This document shows, piece by piece, positions 40,083 through 47,897 of a stretch of DNA of 64,000 nt. The notes below the pieces were generated by a model. The model was not told the DNA's origin and did not search any database. It was given only the letters and a program-made list of their open reading frames with translations. The stretch comes from Paenibacillus sp. P25 (GTDB taxonomy: Bacteria > Bacillota > Bacilli > Paenibacillales > NBRC-103111), in the NCBI GenBank assembly GCA_024704175.1, contig CP085629.1, positions 7,491,501 to 7,555,500 of the forward strand, in the 5' to 3' direction. Position 1 is the first letter of the stretch, and the number at the start of each line of letters is the position of its first letter. A program made the position numbers and the translations under genes.

Positions 40083-40155
40083 GGGCTCGTAATTTAACGG
40101 TAAAATACCCGACTCTTCATCGGTGATAGTGGAGGTTCGAGTCCTTCCGGGCCCA
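40083..40155 (+). tRNA. tRNA-Lys(CUU)
   Basis: GGGCTCG/CGGGCCC, D arm ATTT-AAAT, anticodon stem CCGA/TCGG with loop CTCTTCA (CTT), T arm GGAGG-TTCGAGT-CCTTC. Discriminator A; CCA not encoded. Confidence 0.83.
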
Positions 40156-40164
40156 TGTTTCTAT

Positions 40165-40243
40165 GCATCTCTGGCGGAATGACAGACGCGGCGGTCTTAA
40201 GACCTGCTTTTTCAGGCGTAAGGGTTCGATCCCTTGGGATGCA
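40165..40243 (+). tRNA. tRNA-Leu(UAA)
   Basis: GCATCTC/GGGATGC, D arm GCG-CGC, anticodon arm GCGGT-CTTAAGA-CCTGC (TAA), a long variable arm for class II, and T arm with TTCGATC. CCA not encoded. It ends the array. Confidence 0.9.
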
Positions 40244-40339
40244 TGAAAGTACATAACCGGGAGTTTTGATGGGATCAAGGCTCCCCCCAAAAAATTACTC
40301 TGAAAGGAAGAAGCTAACCTTGCGTTACAGGTGACCCTC

Positions 40340-40927
40340 ATGAAAAAACAAAGACGACCCATCCCTATGATTCACGAAACCACATTCCGGAATTTCTCTG
40401 AACAGCATCTTCACATGCATGATGTGTTTGACCGGATCGCGCAGTTTATGAAGCAGGAACCGAGAGCTGTATACCAAATCGTCATTACGACCGACTCCCA
40501 GGTGCATAAAGGACTGACGAAATTTGTTACGTTCCTCGTCGCCTACCGGGTAGGCCACGGTGCTTGGCTCTGCAGCCGGCAAATCATCATCCCTCGTGAG
40601 ATGGATTCCGTTCAAGAAAAACTGTCTCTGGAAACCATCTACAGTCAAGAAATCGCAGGCTATCTGGATGAACAAAAGCGCGCGGCGCTCGAGGATATTA
40701 TCCTTCCTTACGTTGACCAGGGGGCTGATATTAAGTTCATGGTCGATATTGACGGCGGAACGGACAAGATCCGGAATAAAACGGCCGCCTACGTAGGTGA
40801 AATGGTTCGTCGGATCGAATCCATGGGATTGATCGCACGGGTTAAACCTGAATCTGTGATGGTGAGCGTTGCGGACCGGGAGACGAAAAAACCATTCCGG
40901 CCGAAATGCGAAGCTTCGATTCCTTAA
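40340..40927 (+). CDS. YkuK-like RNase H-fold protein (DUF458)
   Basis: A 195-residue protein matching Bacillus YkuK along its length: VITTDSQVHKGLTKFVTFLVAYRVGHGAW, RQIIIPREM, IYSQEIAGYL, and VDIDGGTDKIRNKTAAYVGEMVRRIESMG. DUF458 has an RNase H-like fold; Asp in TTDSQ and VDIDGG are candidate metal ligands. ATG at 40340 follows CAGGTGACC; a GTG at 40331 is possible. The C-terminal tail KKPFRPKCEASIP differs from YkuK. It lies 100 bp after the tRNA array, which suggests an RNA substrate, but no activity is known to me. Confidence 0.88.
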   Translation: MKKQRRPIPMIHETTFRNFSEQHLHMHDVFDRIAQFMKQEPRAVYQIVITTDSQVHKGLTKFVTFLVAYRVGHGAWLCSRQIIIPREMDSVQEKLSLETIYSQEIAGYLDEQKRAALEDIILPYVDQGADIKFMVDIDGGTDKIRNKTAAYVGEMVRRIESMGLIARVKPESVMVSVADRETKKPFRPKCEASIP

Positions 40928-41039
40928 GTCATGAATAGACCCGGTGACGGGGCATGGACAGGCGCGGCTCTTGACACCAGATGGAAGCCGCGGCGAATCT
41001 GTTCGTTGAAGTCGATAAGGAGAATATTTCAAAACAAGA

Positions 41040-41098
41040 GAAACCGTTCCCTTGGTAAAAGGCCACCCGACAAATACCAGAAAGGAACGGTTTCTTTA
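41040..41098 (+). terminator. Long-stem terminator after the YkuK-like gene
   Basis: GAAACCGTTCC pairs perfectly with GGAACGGTTTC; an inner stem TTGGTA/TACCA lies within the loop. TTTATC follows. The rest of 40928-41287 has no ORF; a promoter (TTGCAA 41212, TAGGAT 41234) precedes cysD. Confidence 0.75.
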
Positions 41099-41287
41099 TC
41101 TCCCCGCGCTTTTCTGCACTTTCGATCCTTTTTCCAACGTGAAGAACGTGACGAAGTACATTATTCCCGACGAAAATGATAGAAATATAAAGATTTATAC
41201 TTTCTTCCGCTTTGCAAAAAAGCTAGAATCTGATAGGATATAAGAAATACGATAGATTTAGTGCGAATTAAAAGGAGGCCCCTTTCC

Positions 41288-42211
41288 ATGCAAAAACCGA
41301 TGCTTGATTCCATACAAGAAATGACGCATCTGGATCAACTCGAGGCGGAAGCGATTTATATCATACGAGAAGTAGCGGCGGAATGTGAAAATCCCGTGAT
41401 GCTGTATTCGATCGGGAAGGATAGCTCCGTGATGCTGCATTTGGCGCTGAAGGCTTTTTATCCCGAGAAACCGCCGTTTCCTTTCATGCATATTGACACA
41501 ACGTGGAAGTTTAAAGAAATGATCGAATTCCGCGATCGCAAAGCGAAAGAATTTGGGATCGAAATGATTGTTCACTCGAACGAGGAAGGCATTAAACAAG
41601 GGATCAACCCGTTTGATCATGGGGCCGCGTATACCGATATTATGAAAACCCAAGCCTTAAAGCAGGGATTGGACAAATACGGATTTACGGGCGCGTTTGG
41701 CGGCGGAAGACGTGACGAGGAAAAGTCGCGTGCGAAAGAGCGGATTTTCTCATTCCGGAATAAAAACCATGCGTGGGATCCGAAAAACCAGCGGCCGGAA
41801 ATGTGGAAGCTGTTCAACACAAGAATTAATAAAGGCGAAAGCATCCGCGTCTTCCCAATATCCAACTGGACGGAAAAAGATATATGGCAATACATTCGCA
41901 GAGAAAACATTGATATTGTGCCTCTCTATTTTGCAAAGGAAAGACCTGTCATTGAACGCGATGGACATCTCATCATGGTGGATGATGACCGGATGAAGCT
42001 CGAGCCCCATGAGAAGATTGAAATGAAGAAGATGCGGTTCCGCACATTAGGTCGCTATCCGCTTACCGGCGGTGCCGAGTCAGAGGCGGATACGCTGGAT
42101 GCTATTATCGAAGAAACGCTGGGTGCGGTTTCATCCGAACGGACAACTCGGGTTATTGACCAAGAAGCGGCTGGAAGTATGGAAAGACGTAAACGGGAGG
42201 GCTATTTCTAA
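41288..42211 (+). CDS. cysD: Sulfate adenylyltransferase subunit 2, CysD
   Basis: ATG at 41288 with AAAGGAGGCCCC upstream. The 307-residue protein has the PAPS-reductase-like N-type ATP pyrophosphatase site ([17 protein letters not shown]), HIDTTWKF, and the [18 protein letters not shown] loop, as in CysD that adenylates sulfate to APS with Cys[11 protein letters not shown] and the C-terminal RRKREGYF are also conserved. CysDN is uncommon in Bacillota, which usually use Sat, and no sulfite-reduction genes are nearby. The gene is followed by cysN one base later, so both are co-translated. Confidence 0.95.
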   Translation: MQKPMLDSIQEMTHLDQLEAEAIYIIREVAAECENPVMLYSIGKDSSVMLHLALKAFYPEKPPFPFMHIDTTWKFKEMIEFRDRKAKEFGIEMIVHSNEEGIKQGINPFDHGAAYTDIMKTQALKQGLDKYGFTGAFGGGRRDEEKSRAKERIFSFRNKNHAWDPKNQRPEMWKLFNTRINKGESIRVFPISNWTEKDIWQYIRRENIDIVPLYFAKERPVIERDGHLIMVDDDRMKLEPHEKIEMKKMRFRTLGRYPLTGGAESEADTLDAIIEETLGAVSSERTTRVIDQEAAGSMERRKREGYF

Positions 42212-42212
42212 G

Positions 42213-43937
42213 ATGAAATCTCTGCTTAAATTTATTACCTGCGGAAGTGTAGACGACGGAAAATCCACCTTAATTGGACATATGCTTTATGATGCTAAGC
42301 TCTTGTTCGCCGACCAGGAAAAAGCATTAGAGCTGGACAGCAGGCTTGGCGACCGCGGCGGTAAAATCGACTATTCCCTGCTTCTTGATGGATTACTGGC
42401 CGAGCGTGAACAAGGGATTACGATTGATGTGGCCTATCGGTATTTTACGACGGATCACCGTTCCTTCATTGTAGCTGACACGCCGGGGCATGAAGAATAT
42501 ACACGTAATATGGCAGTTGGCGCGTCCTTTGCGGATCTTGCGGTCATTCTTGTGGACGCAACCAAAGGGGTGATTACCCAGACCAAACGCCATGCCCGGA
42601 TTTGCGCTCTTATGGGAATTAAGCATCTTGTATTAGCTGTTAATAAAATGGATTTAGTGGATTTTGATCAAAAGAAATTTGATGCGATTAAAGAAGATTT
42701 CTTCCGAACGACCGCTGAATTTAAGCTTCAAAGCATACAGGTGATCCCTGTTTCTGCTACGGAAGGGGATAACATTACCAAAAAATCGCAGAATACCCCG
42801 TGGTATGAAGATCTTCCTTTATTGGCGTATTTAGAAAATGTAGATGTGCATACTACGGATGATGCGAAGCAATTTATGATGCCCATTCAGCGTGTATGCC
42901 GGCCGGACCATACATTCCGCGGTTTCCAAGGCCAGATTGAGGCCGGAAGCATCGCGGTTGGCGATGAGCTGACGACGCTGCCCAGTCATGAGAAAGCAAA
43001 AGTCAAACGGATCTTAGTGACAGACCAGGATCGGAATTCAGCTCATGCCGGACAACCCGTCACCATTCAGTTGGATCGTGAAGTCGATGTTTCGCGGGGC
43101 TGTGTATTCACGAAGGACGATCAACTGCAAGAGGCCGATAGTTTTACCGCCACGATTCTTTGGATGGATGATTCCGTACTGACTCCCGGTAAAAATTATT
43201 TGGTCAAAGTAGGGACGAAAATTCTGCCCGGTACCGTGACGGCCATTAAACATAAAATCGATATTAATACGGGAAAGACGGTTCCAACCGATCATCTTGT
43301 CAAGAATGAATTGGCCAAATGTGAATTTTCTTTATCGGACAACATCGTTATTGATTCGTTTGAACAAAATAAAAGCATTGGCGGATTTATTCTAATCGAT
43401 CGTGTAACCAATATGACATCCGCTTGCGGTGTGATTGAACAAACCCTTCTAAGCTCCGAGAGTCTTGTACGGCTGGAAACGGAAATCACCAGAGAGGTTC
43501 GTGCTCAGCAAAAGGGTCAGAATCCATTAACCCTCTGGTTCACCGGTACGGTTCCGGATCAATCGACCCTTGCGAAGGAAGTCGAAAAACGTTTGGTCTC
43601 GACAGGCCACCATACCATGTTACTGGGGAATGGCCAGGGAGAATCGGTGCAGCGGATAGCCGAAGTTGCAAAATTGATGAACGATGCCGGACTTATTGCA
43701 TTGGTATCGAATGATTCCCCGATCGAAAACGACCGAGAAACCGTGCGGGGCATCATTGGCAAAGAATATATTGAAGTCTATGTAGGCAGTTCGAGCACAA
43801 ATGATGCGTCTGGGAACCCGGTAATCCAAATCGATACAAGCAGGAATTCAATCGAAGAAGCTGCGAATTATGTAGTGAAACGAATTATCAAATATTTGAT
43901 CAATGAGAGTAGTCGTGGGCAATTCCTTAATTTCTAA
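42213..43937 (+). CDS. cysN: CysN GTPase subunit fused to a degenerate APS-kinase domain
   Basis: ATG at 42213 follows ACGGGAGGGC. Residues 1-430 are a CysN GTPase: P-loop GSVDDGKST (11-19), DTPGH (about 89), NKMD (about 144), then EF-Tu-like beta barrels. Residues about 435-574 align with APS kinase (LWFTG, VEKRL, EVAKLMNDAGLIALVS, IEVYV), but the P-loop reads GTVPDQS instead of GLSGSGKS and the DGDN-R segment is missing. The domain is about 140 residues instead of roughly 180. It should not bind ATP in the usual way, so the fusion would make APS but not PAPS. It starts one base after cysD. Confidence 0.92.
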   Translation: MKSLLKFITCGSVDDGKSTLIGHMLYDAKLLFADQEKALELDSRLGDRGGKIDYSLLLDGLLAEREQGITIDVAYRYFTTDHRSFIVADTPGHEEYTRNMAVGASFADLAVILVDATKGVITQTKRHARICALMGIKHLVLAVNKMDLVDFDQKKFDAIKEDFFRTTAEFKLQSIQVIPVSATEGDNITKKSQNTPWYEDLPLLAYLENVDVHTTDDAKQFMMPIQRVCRPDHTFRGFQGQIEAGSIAVGDELTTLPSHEKAKVKRILVTDQDRNSAHAGQPVTIQLDREVDVSRGCVFTKDDQLQEADSFTATILWMDDSVLTPGKNYLVKVGTKILPGTVTAIKHKIDINTGKTVPTDHLVKNELAKCEFSLSDNIVIDSFEQNKSIGGFILIDRVTNMTSACGVIEQTLLSSESLVRLETEITREVRAQQKGQNPLTLWFTGTVPDQSTLAKEVEKRLVSTGHHTMLLGNGQGESVQRIAEVAKLMNDAGLIALVSNDSPIENDRETVRGIIGKEYIEVYVGSSSTNDASGNPVIQIDTSRNSIEEAANYVVKRIIKYLINESSRGQFLNF

Positions 43938-43946
43938 TGTGAACAT

Positions 43947-43975
43947 GCCAGTCCATTCATGGGCTGGCTTTTTTG
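43947..43975 (+). terminator. Terminator after cysN
   Basis: GCCAGTCC pairs with GGGCTGGC around ATTCAT, followed by TTTTTT. Confidence 0.9.
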
Positions 43976-44009
43976 CGCTGTGCTGACTGTGCTATTTGGC
44001 TGGAACACA

Positions 44010-44038
44010 TTGACAACGGGCGGGGATATACATATACT
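44010..44038 (+). promoter_or_regulatory. Sigma-A promoter of the Nudix/ADP-ribose cluster
   Basis: Consensus TTGACA at 44010 and TATACT at 44033 with a 17-bp spacer, 60 bp before the Nudix gene. Confidence 0.85.
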
Positions 44039-44046
44039 AACGAATA

Positions 44047-44070
44047 GATAATAACATTTTGATAATAACA
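44047..44070 (+). promoter_or_regulatory. Candidate operator: tandem GATAATAACA repeats
   Basis: Two exact copies of GATAATAACA start 14 bp apart, just downstream of the promoter; a weaker third (TGATTATTGG) follows. The position fits repression, probably by the NrtR-like protein encoded next. Not compared with known NrtR sites. Confidence 0.45.
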
Positions 44071-44098
44071 AATTGATTATTGGATATCAGGTGATCTT

Positions 44099-45007
44099 AT
44101 GAACGAACCATCCATCATCCGTGACAAGAACGGCTTGACTGAACAAGAATATTTGCAGTCTTATGATGTGACTATTTATGAGCGTCCTTCGGTTACAGTG
44201 GATATGCTTATTTTTACAGTCATGAATCAAGAGCAGGAAAATTACCGGAAGCTCCCGGAAAAATCGCTGCAACTTCTACTCATTAAGAGAGGGGAGCATC
44301 CTTATATGGGCCAATGGGCTTTGCCCGGAGGGTTCGTACCGGTTCATGAAAGCTTGGAGGATGCAGCGCGAAGAGAACTAAAGAGCGAGACCAACATCGA
44401 CCATATTTACATGGAGCAGTTGTTTACGTGGGGAGACGTTGGCCGGGATCCGAGGACGCGAGTCATCAGCTGTTCCTATATTGCCTTGGTGGACCATACT
44501 GCGTTGCAAGTTCAGGCAGGGGATGATGCGGCCGACGCCCGCTGGTTTGATGTTACGCACCAAGTTCTGGAGGAGAAGAGAACGAACCGGGACGAAGGGT
44601 ATGAAATCGAATGGCTTGTGAAGATTACTCTTCGAAACGAATTAGAGGAGCTCACGGCAACGATAAAAATCAAAGAGACCGTCTCCGGGCGGTTAACCGA
44701 AGTAACCCGGGAGATTGTGGCTTCCGAAGGGATTGCTTTTGATCACGCCAAAATCATTGAATATGCCATAGAACGATTGCGAAACAAGATCGAATACACG
44801 GATATTGCTTTCAATCTTATGCCCCCGTTATTCACGTTATCGGAACTACAGCAGGTATATGAAGTGATTCTTGGCAAGGAGCTACTGGCGGCGGCATTCC
44901 GGAGAAAGATCGCAGACATGGTGATGGAAACGAATCAATTTACGAAGGATGCGGGACATCGGCCCTCGAAGCTCTACCGCTTTAATCCGATGTGGAGACG
45001 AAAATAG
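44099..45007 (+). CDS. NrtR-like regulator: Nudix domain plus winged helix
   Basis: A 302-residue protein. The Nudix domain (about 30-170) has ALPGGFVPVHESLEDAARREL followed by KSET (about 75-99): the box matches G-x5-E-x7-REL, but in the final REUXEE the first of the paired Glu is Ser. The C-terminal part (about 220-302: GIAFDHAKIIEYAIERLR, LMPPLFTLSELQQVYEVILGK, FRRKI) is the winged-helix region of NrtR regulators of NAD metabolism that sense ADP-ribose. The altered box suggests a ligand sensor more than a hydrolase. ADP-ribose genes follow at once, with a consensus promoter and repeats upstream. Confidence 0.9.
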   Translation: MNEPSIIRDKNGLTEQEYLQSYDVTIYERPSVTVDMLIFTVMNQEQENYRKLPEKSLQLLLIKRGEHPYMGQWALPGGFVPVHESLEDAARRELKSETNIDHIYMEQLFTWGDVGRDPRTRVISCSYIALVDHTALQVQAGDDAADARWFDVTHQVLEEKRTNRDEGYEIEWLVKITLRNELEELTATIKIKETVSGRLTEVTREIVASEGIAFDHAKIIEYAIERLRNKIEYTDIAFNLMPPLFTLSELQQVYEVILGKELLAAAFRRKIADMVMETNQFTKDAGHRPSKLYRFNPMWRRK

Positions 45008-45023
45008 AACGGGGGCAAGGTAT

Positions 45024-45506
45024 ATGCCGGTTCATATGATTCATGGCGATTTGATGCAGGCAACAGAGAGCATTATCGGACATCAAGTGAATTGCCAAAG
45101 CGTAATGGGTTCGGGTGTTGCCAAGCAAATTAGAAGCCGTTTTCCGGTCGTGTATACGGAATACTTGCGATTTTGCCGTGATCATCCAAACAACCTGCTT
45201 GGTAGATGTCAATTGGTCCGAATAGATCCTGGAACGGAAAAATACGTGGCCAATTTGTTTGGCCAGCTGTACTACGGATTCGATGGTAAGAAATACACGA
45301 ACGATGATGCCTTAAGGAACGCTCTTAGTGAATTATATGCTTTTGCCAAGTCCAATCAATACTCTGTTGCCCTTCCCTATAAAATCGGCTGTGATCGTGG
45401 GGGAGGAGATTGGGACATGGTCTCTAAGATGATCGATGGCATTTTTACCGATGTTGATGTGACGCTTTATCAATTTATTCCCGGCAGTGGAAGTTCAGGA
45501 AGATAG
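45024..45506 (+). CDS. Macrodomain protein (ALC1/TARG-like, ADP-ribose binding)
   Basis: A 160-residue macrodomain starting at ATG after GGGGGCAAGG. It shows IHGDLMQATESIIGHQVNCQ, then SVMGSGVAKQIRSRFP, and ALPYKIGCDRGGGDW, the pattern of TARG1/ALC1-like macrodomains that bind or remove ADP-ribose. It is 16 bases downstream of the Nudix regulator and upstream of the ADP-ribosylglycohydrolase, consistent with a shared role in reversing ADP-ribosylation or clearing ADP-ribose. The C-terminus is a Gly/Ser-rich tail. Confidence 0.9.
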   Translation: MPVHMIHGDLMQATESIIGHQVNCQSVMGSGVAKQIRSRFPVVYTEYLRFCRDHPNNLLGRCQLVRIDPGTEKYVANLFGQLYYGFDGKKYTNDDALRNALSELYAFAKSNQYSVALPYKIGCDRGGGDWDMVSKMIDGIFTDVDVTLYQFIPGSGSSGR

Positions 45507-45568
45507 GTGTGATGAAAAAGCATTTAGTTGATAAGCGCTGAGGATTCTTCAGAATCAGGGGAGATGGT

Positions 45569-46458
45569 ATGAAACTTTACGATAAAATTAAGGGCGGATT
45601 ATACGGTGTCGCGGTAGGAGATGCCTTAGGCGGAACAACGGAATTTATGACCCGACAAGAAATTCAGCGGAAATATGGCTATCTCACGGAGATCATCGGA
45701 GGCGGGGTATGGGATTTGGATCCCGGGGAAGTTACCGACGATACCATGATGACACTGTGTGTGGCGGAAGGGATATTGGAGAATCCACAGGAACCTAAGC
45801 AAGCGATTGGGGATAAATTTTTGGATTGGTATCAATCCGATCCGAAAGATATCGGGAACATCATTCGCAGGGTTTTAAGCACATACCGTGGAGACTGGTT
45901 TGAAGCTGCTTTTCTTGCGGACTTGGATTTGGGCCAAAGTGCCGGCAATGGTTCTCTGATGCGCTTTGCCTTCCTATTGGATTAATCTACTCCAATCTTC
46001 CGGATATTGAAAAGATGTCACGCGTGCAATCGAAAATGACCCACTACGACGAACGATGTAATGAGGCTTGTGAAATATATAACCGAATCGTGTTTCGGCT
46101 TTTGAACGGAGAAAACCTTACTGAAGCTATAAAGCGTGAAATTCTTGGTACGGACTATGAAGACGTACTGGCCAAGGAGCCTGGTTGTGAACCGAGCGGT
46201 TTCGTCGTACATACGTTTCGCTGGGTTCTTTATATATTGCTTAACACCGGATCCTTCTCTGAAGCTGTTCAGCAGGCTGCGAATTTAGGAGGAGATACCG
46301 ATACGATCGTCGCCATTATAGGAGGACTGGCGGGCGTATTTTACGGATTCGAAGGCATACCCAGTCATTACTCGGGTGTGATTATCATTAAAGAACGTTT
46401 AGATCGACTGTCCGTGCAAATCATGGAGCTCAGAGAGTTATCTAAGCAGTCTGGGTAA
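45569..46458 (+). CDS. ADP-ribosylglycohydrolase family protein (frameshifted)
   Basis: About 296 residues once joined. The N-terminal half has [20 protein letters not shown] and the metal-binding [18 protein letters not shown]; the C-terminal half has the second metal site in [19 protein letters not shown]. These are the hallmarks of the DraG-type family that hydrolyses ADP-ribose from proteins, nucleic acids or small molecules. The frame is broken near 45970: after GSLMR one base is missing before [29 protein letters not shown] precedes the ATG. It completes a sensor/macrodomain/hydrolase operon. Confidence 0.88.
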
Positions 46459-46506
46459 GTATCGGGTGAAAAAAGCTTACGAATGCTCTACCCGCCGCGG
46501 ATATTT

Positions 46507-47052
46507 TTAACTACGAACAAGCTTATTACGATAGATGTTAAAATTCTCCTCATCGAAGCAGACAAAATAAATCCGCTCGATCGTTCCCTGCCGGGACGCT
46601 AAGGAGTTCAAATAAGCCTTCACTGACTCCAGAGCAGTTTCAGTCGCCAGCTGCTTGGGAAAGCGATAAATGCCGGTGCTGATATTGGGGAAAGCGATGC
46701 TCTTAGCCTTGTATTCCGAGGCAAGCTCCAGTGATTTTTGATAGCGGCTTCTAAGTTTATCGATCTCGTTGTTGTTTCCTCCGTTCCATATGGGGCCAAC
46801 AGTGTGAACGACATAGGAGGCAGGCAGATTGCCCGCTGTAGTAATAACGGCTTCGCCGACTGCGCAGACCTCCTTGCCGTTCTCTGATCTTTATGCACTT
46901 TTACCGCCGGCTTTATGAATAGCGCCATCCACGCCACCTCCGCCCAGCAAACTTGTATTTGCGGCATTGACGATACTGTCAGCCGTAACTTTCGTAATAT
47001 CCCCTTTTATCAAGGAAAGGGTGGTTTGATTGATCTTCGTGCCGTTCTCCAT
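46507..47052 (-). pseudogene. Second macrodomain protein (YmdB/MacroD-like) with in-frame stop
   Basis: Read on the minus strand from ATG 47052 (after GGAGGAGTAAT): [36 protein letters not shown] are the classic MacroD loops. Then, after GGKSA, an in-frame TAA occurs; the same frame resumes with VGEAVITTAGNLPASYVVHT, SIAFPNISTGIYRFP and ends at 46507. The region around the stop lacks the usual residues linking AGG to the VGEA strand, so two compensating indels or real decay are both possible. It is convergent with the ADP-ribosylglycohydrolase gene. Confidence 0.78.
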
Positions 47053-47303
47053 ATTACTCCTCCATCAGTTCATCTTGGCTTAAGTAATCGCTTAATCCTC
47101 GATTCGGACCATCTTCCTTCATTGTAGCAGACGGCGGAAGCTCGTTCTACGGGCAGCTAAGACTCTACCTCCCAAAGTGAATCGGGATGCCACCGTCATT
47201 AAATTTTCCCGTTGTAAAACCGAGTGGAAATTTGCCTATATAAGTGAAAGGGACTTCTGGCCAGAATGATACCTTATCTTATATAAAAAGGCGGTAATTC
47301 ATT

Positions 47304-47852
47304 ATGCCAAGTATCAGCGGACGTTCTTTTATTATTGACCCAGGACACGGTGGGCGCTACGATGGGGCAACCTATGGCACTCGGAAAGAAAAGGATGTTG
47401 TATTGCGGTTCAGCCGAATTCTTGAATCCAAACTAAAAGCTAAGGGATGCACGGTTTATATGACTCGTACGACGGATGTCGACTTCGGCGGTTCTACTGC
47501 AGATGAAGATGTCAATAAAAGAGTGCAGTATATTAACAATAATTTCCCCGGGGTTAACGGCCTGATTAGTATTCACGTGAATGCGGCTTTCGGGCCGCCG
47601 CCGCATAAATACGGTCCATTTTACCAAACCGGCACCGTTTCTTCCAAGGCCTTCGCAGAAGCAATTGCGAAACGATACGGTACTGCTGCGCATGAAGGGG
47701 ACTTTGCAGTAATTCGTGATACCAACCGCGCTGGTCAGAAGACACTTATCGAACTGGCTACTATCGATGAGTCTTGGTTGGATAATCAAGCCTCTTTGGA
47801 AAACACAGCAAACTTCATTATTCTTGGTCTTGAGGACTACACGGGTTATTAA
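47304..47852 (+). CDS. N-acetylmuramoyl-L-alanine amidase (Amidase_3)
   Basis: A 182-residue protein made of the catalytic domain only. IIDPGHGGRYDGA gives the first zinc His, the KEKDVVLRFSRILESKL region holds the usual Glu position, LISIHVNAA the second His, and KTLIELATIDES the catalytic Glu. It cleaves the bond between MurNAc and L-alanine in peptidoglycan. No signal peptide or cell-wall-binding domain is present, which is typical of phage endolysin-like or spore/cell-lysis amidases. A single-gene unit with its own terminator. Confidence 0.92.
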   Translation: MPSISGRSFIIDPGHGGRYDGATYGTRKEKDVVLRFSRILESKLKAKGCTVYMTRTTDVDFGGSTADEDVNKRVQYINNNFPGVNGLISIHVNAAFGPPPHKYGPFYQTGTVSSKAFAEAIAKRYGTAAHEGDFAVIRDTNRAGQKTLIELATIDESWLDNQASLENTANFIILGLEDYTGY

Positions 47853-47860
47853 TGACAAAA

Positions 47861-47895
47861 AGGGTCGGGCAGGGTTATCCTGCTCGACCTTTTTG
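47861..47895. terminator. Bidirectional terminator between convergent genes
   Basis: GGGTCGGGCAGG pairs with CCTGCTCGACCT around TTAT; A-run before and T-run after, so it can serve both the amidase and the minus-strand gene. Confidence 0.92.
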
Positions 47896-47897
47896 CA

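Noticed and set aside
39483-40126. Open frames across the tRNA array on both strands (e.g. 39483-39800, 39733-39927, 39866-40126)
   Set aside because: They overlap well-formed tRNAs and their products are low-complexity read-through of tRNA sequence.
40928-41287. S-box or other sulfur riboswitch upstream of cysD
   Set aside because: The region holds a terminator-like hairpin and a promoter after it, but not the conserved S-box core; the hairpin precedes the promoter.
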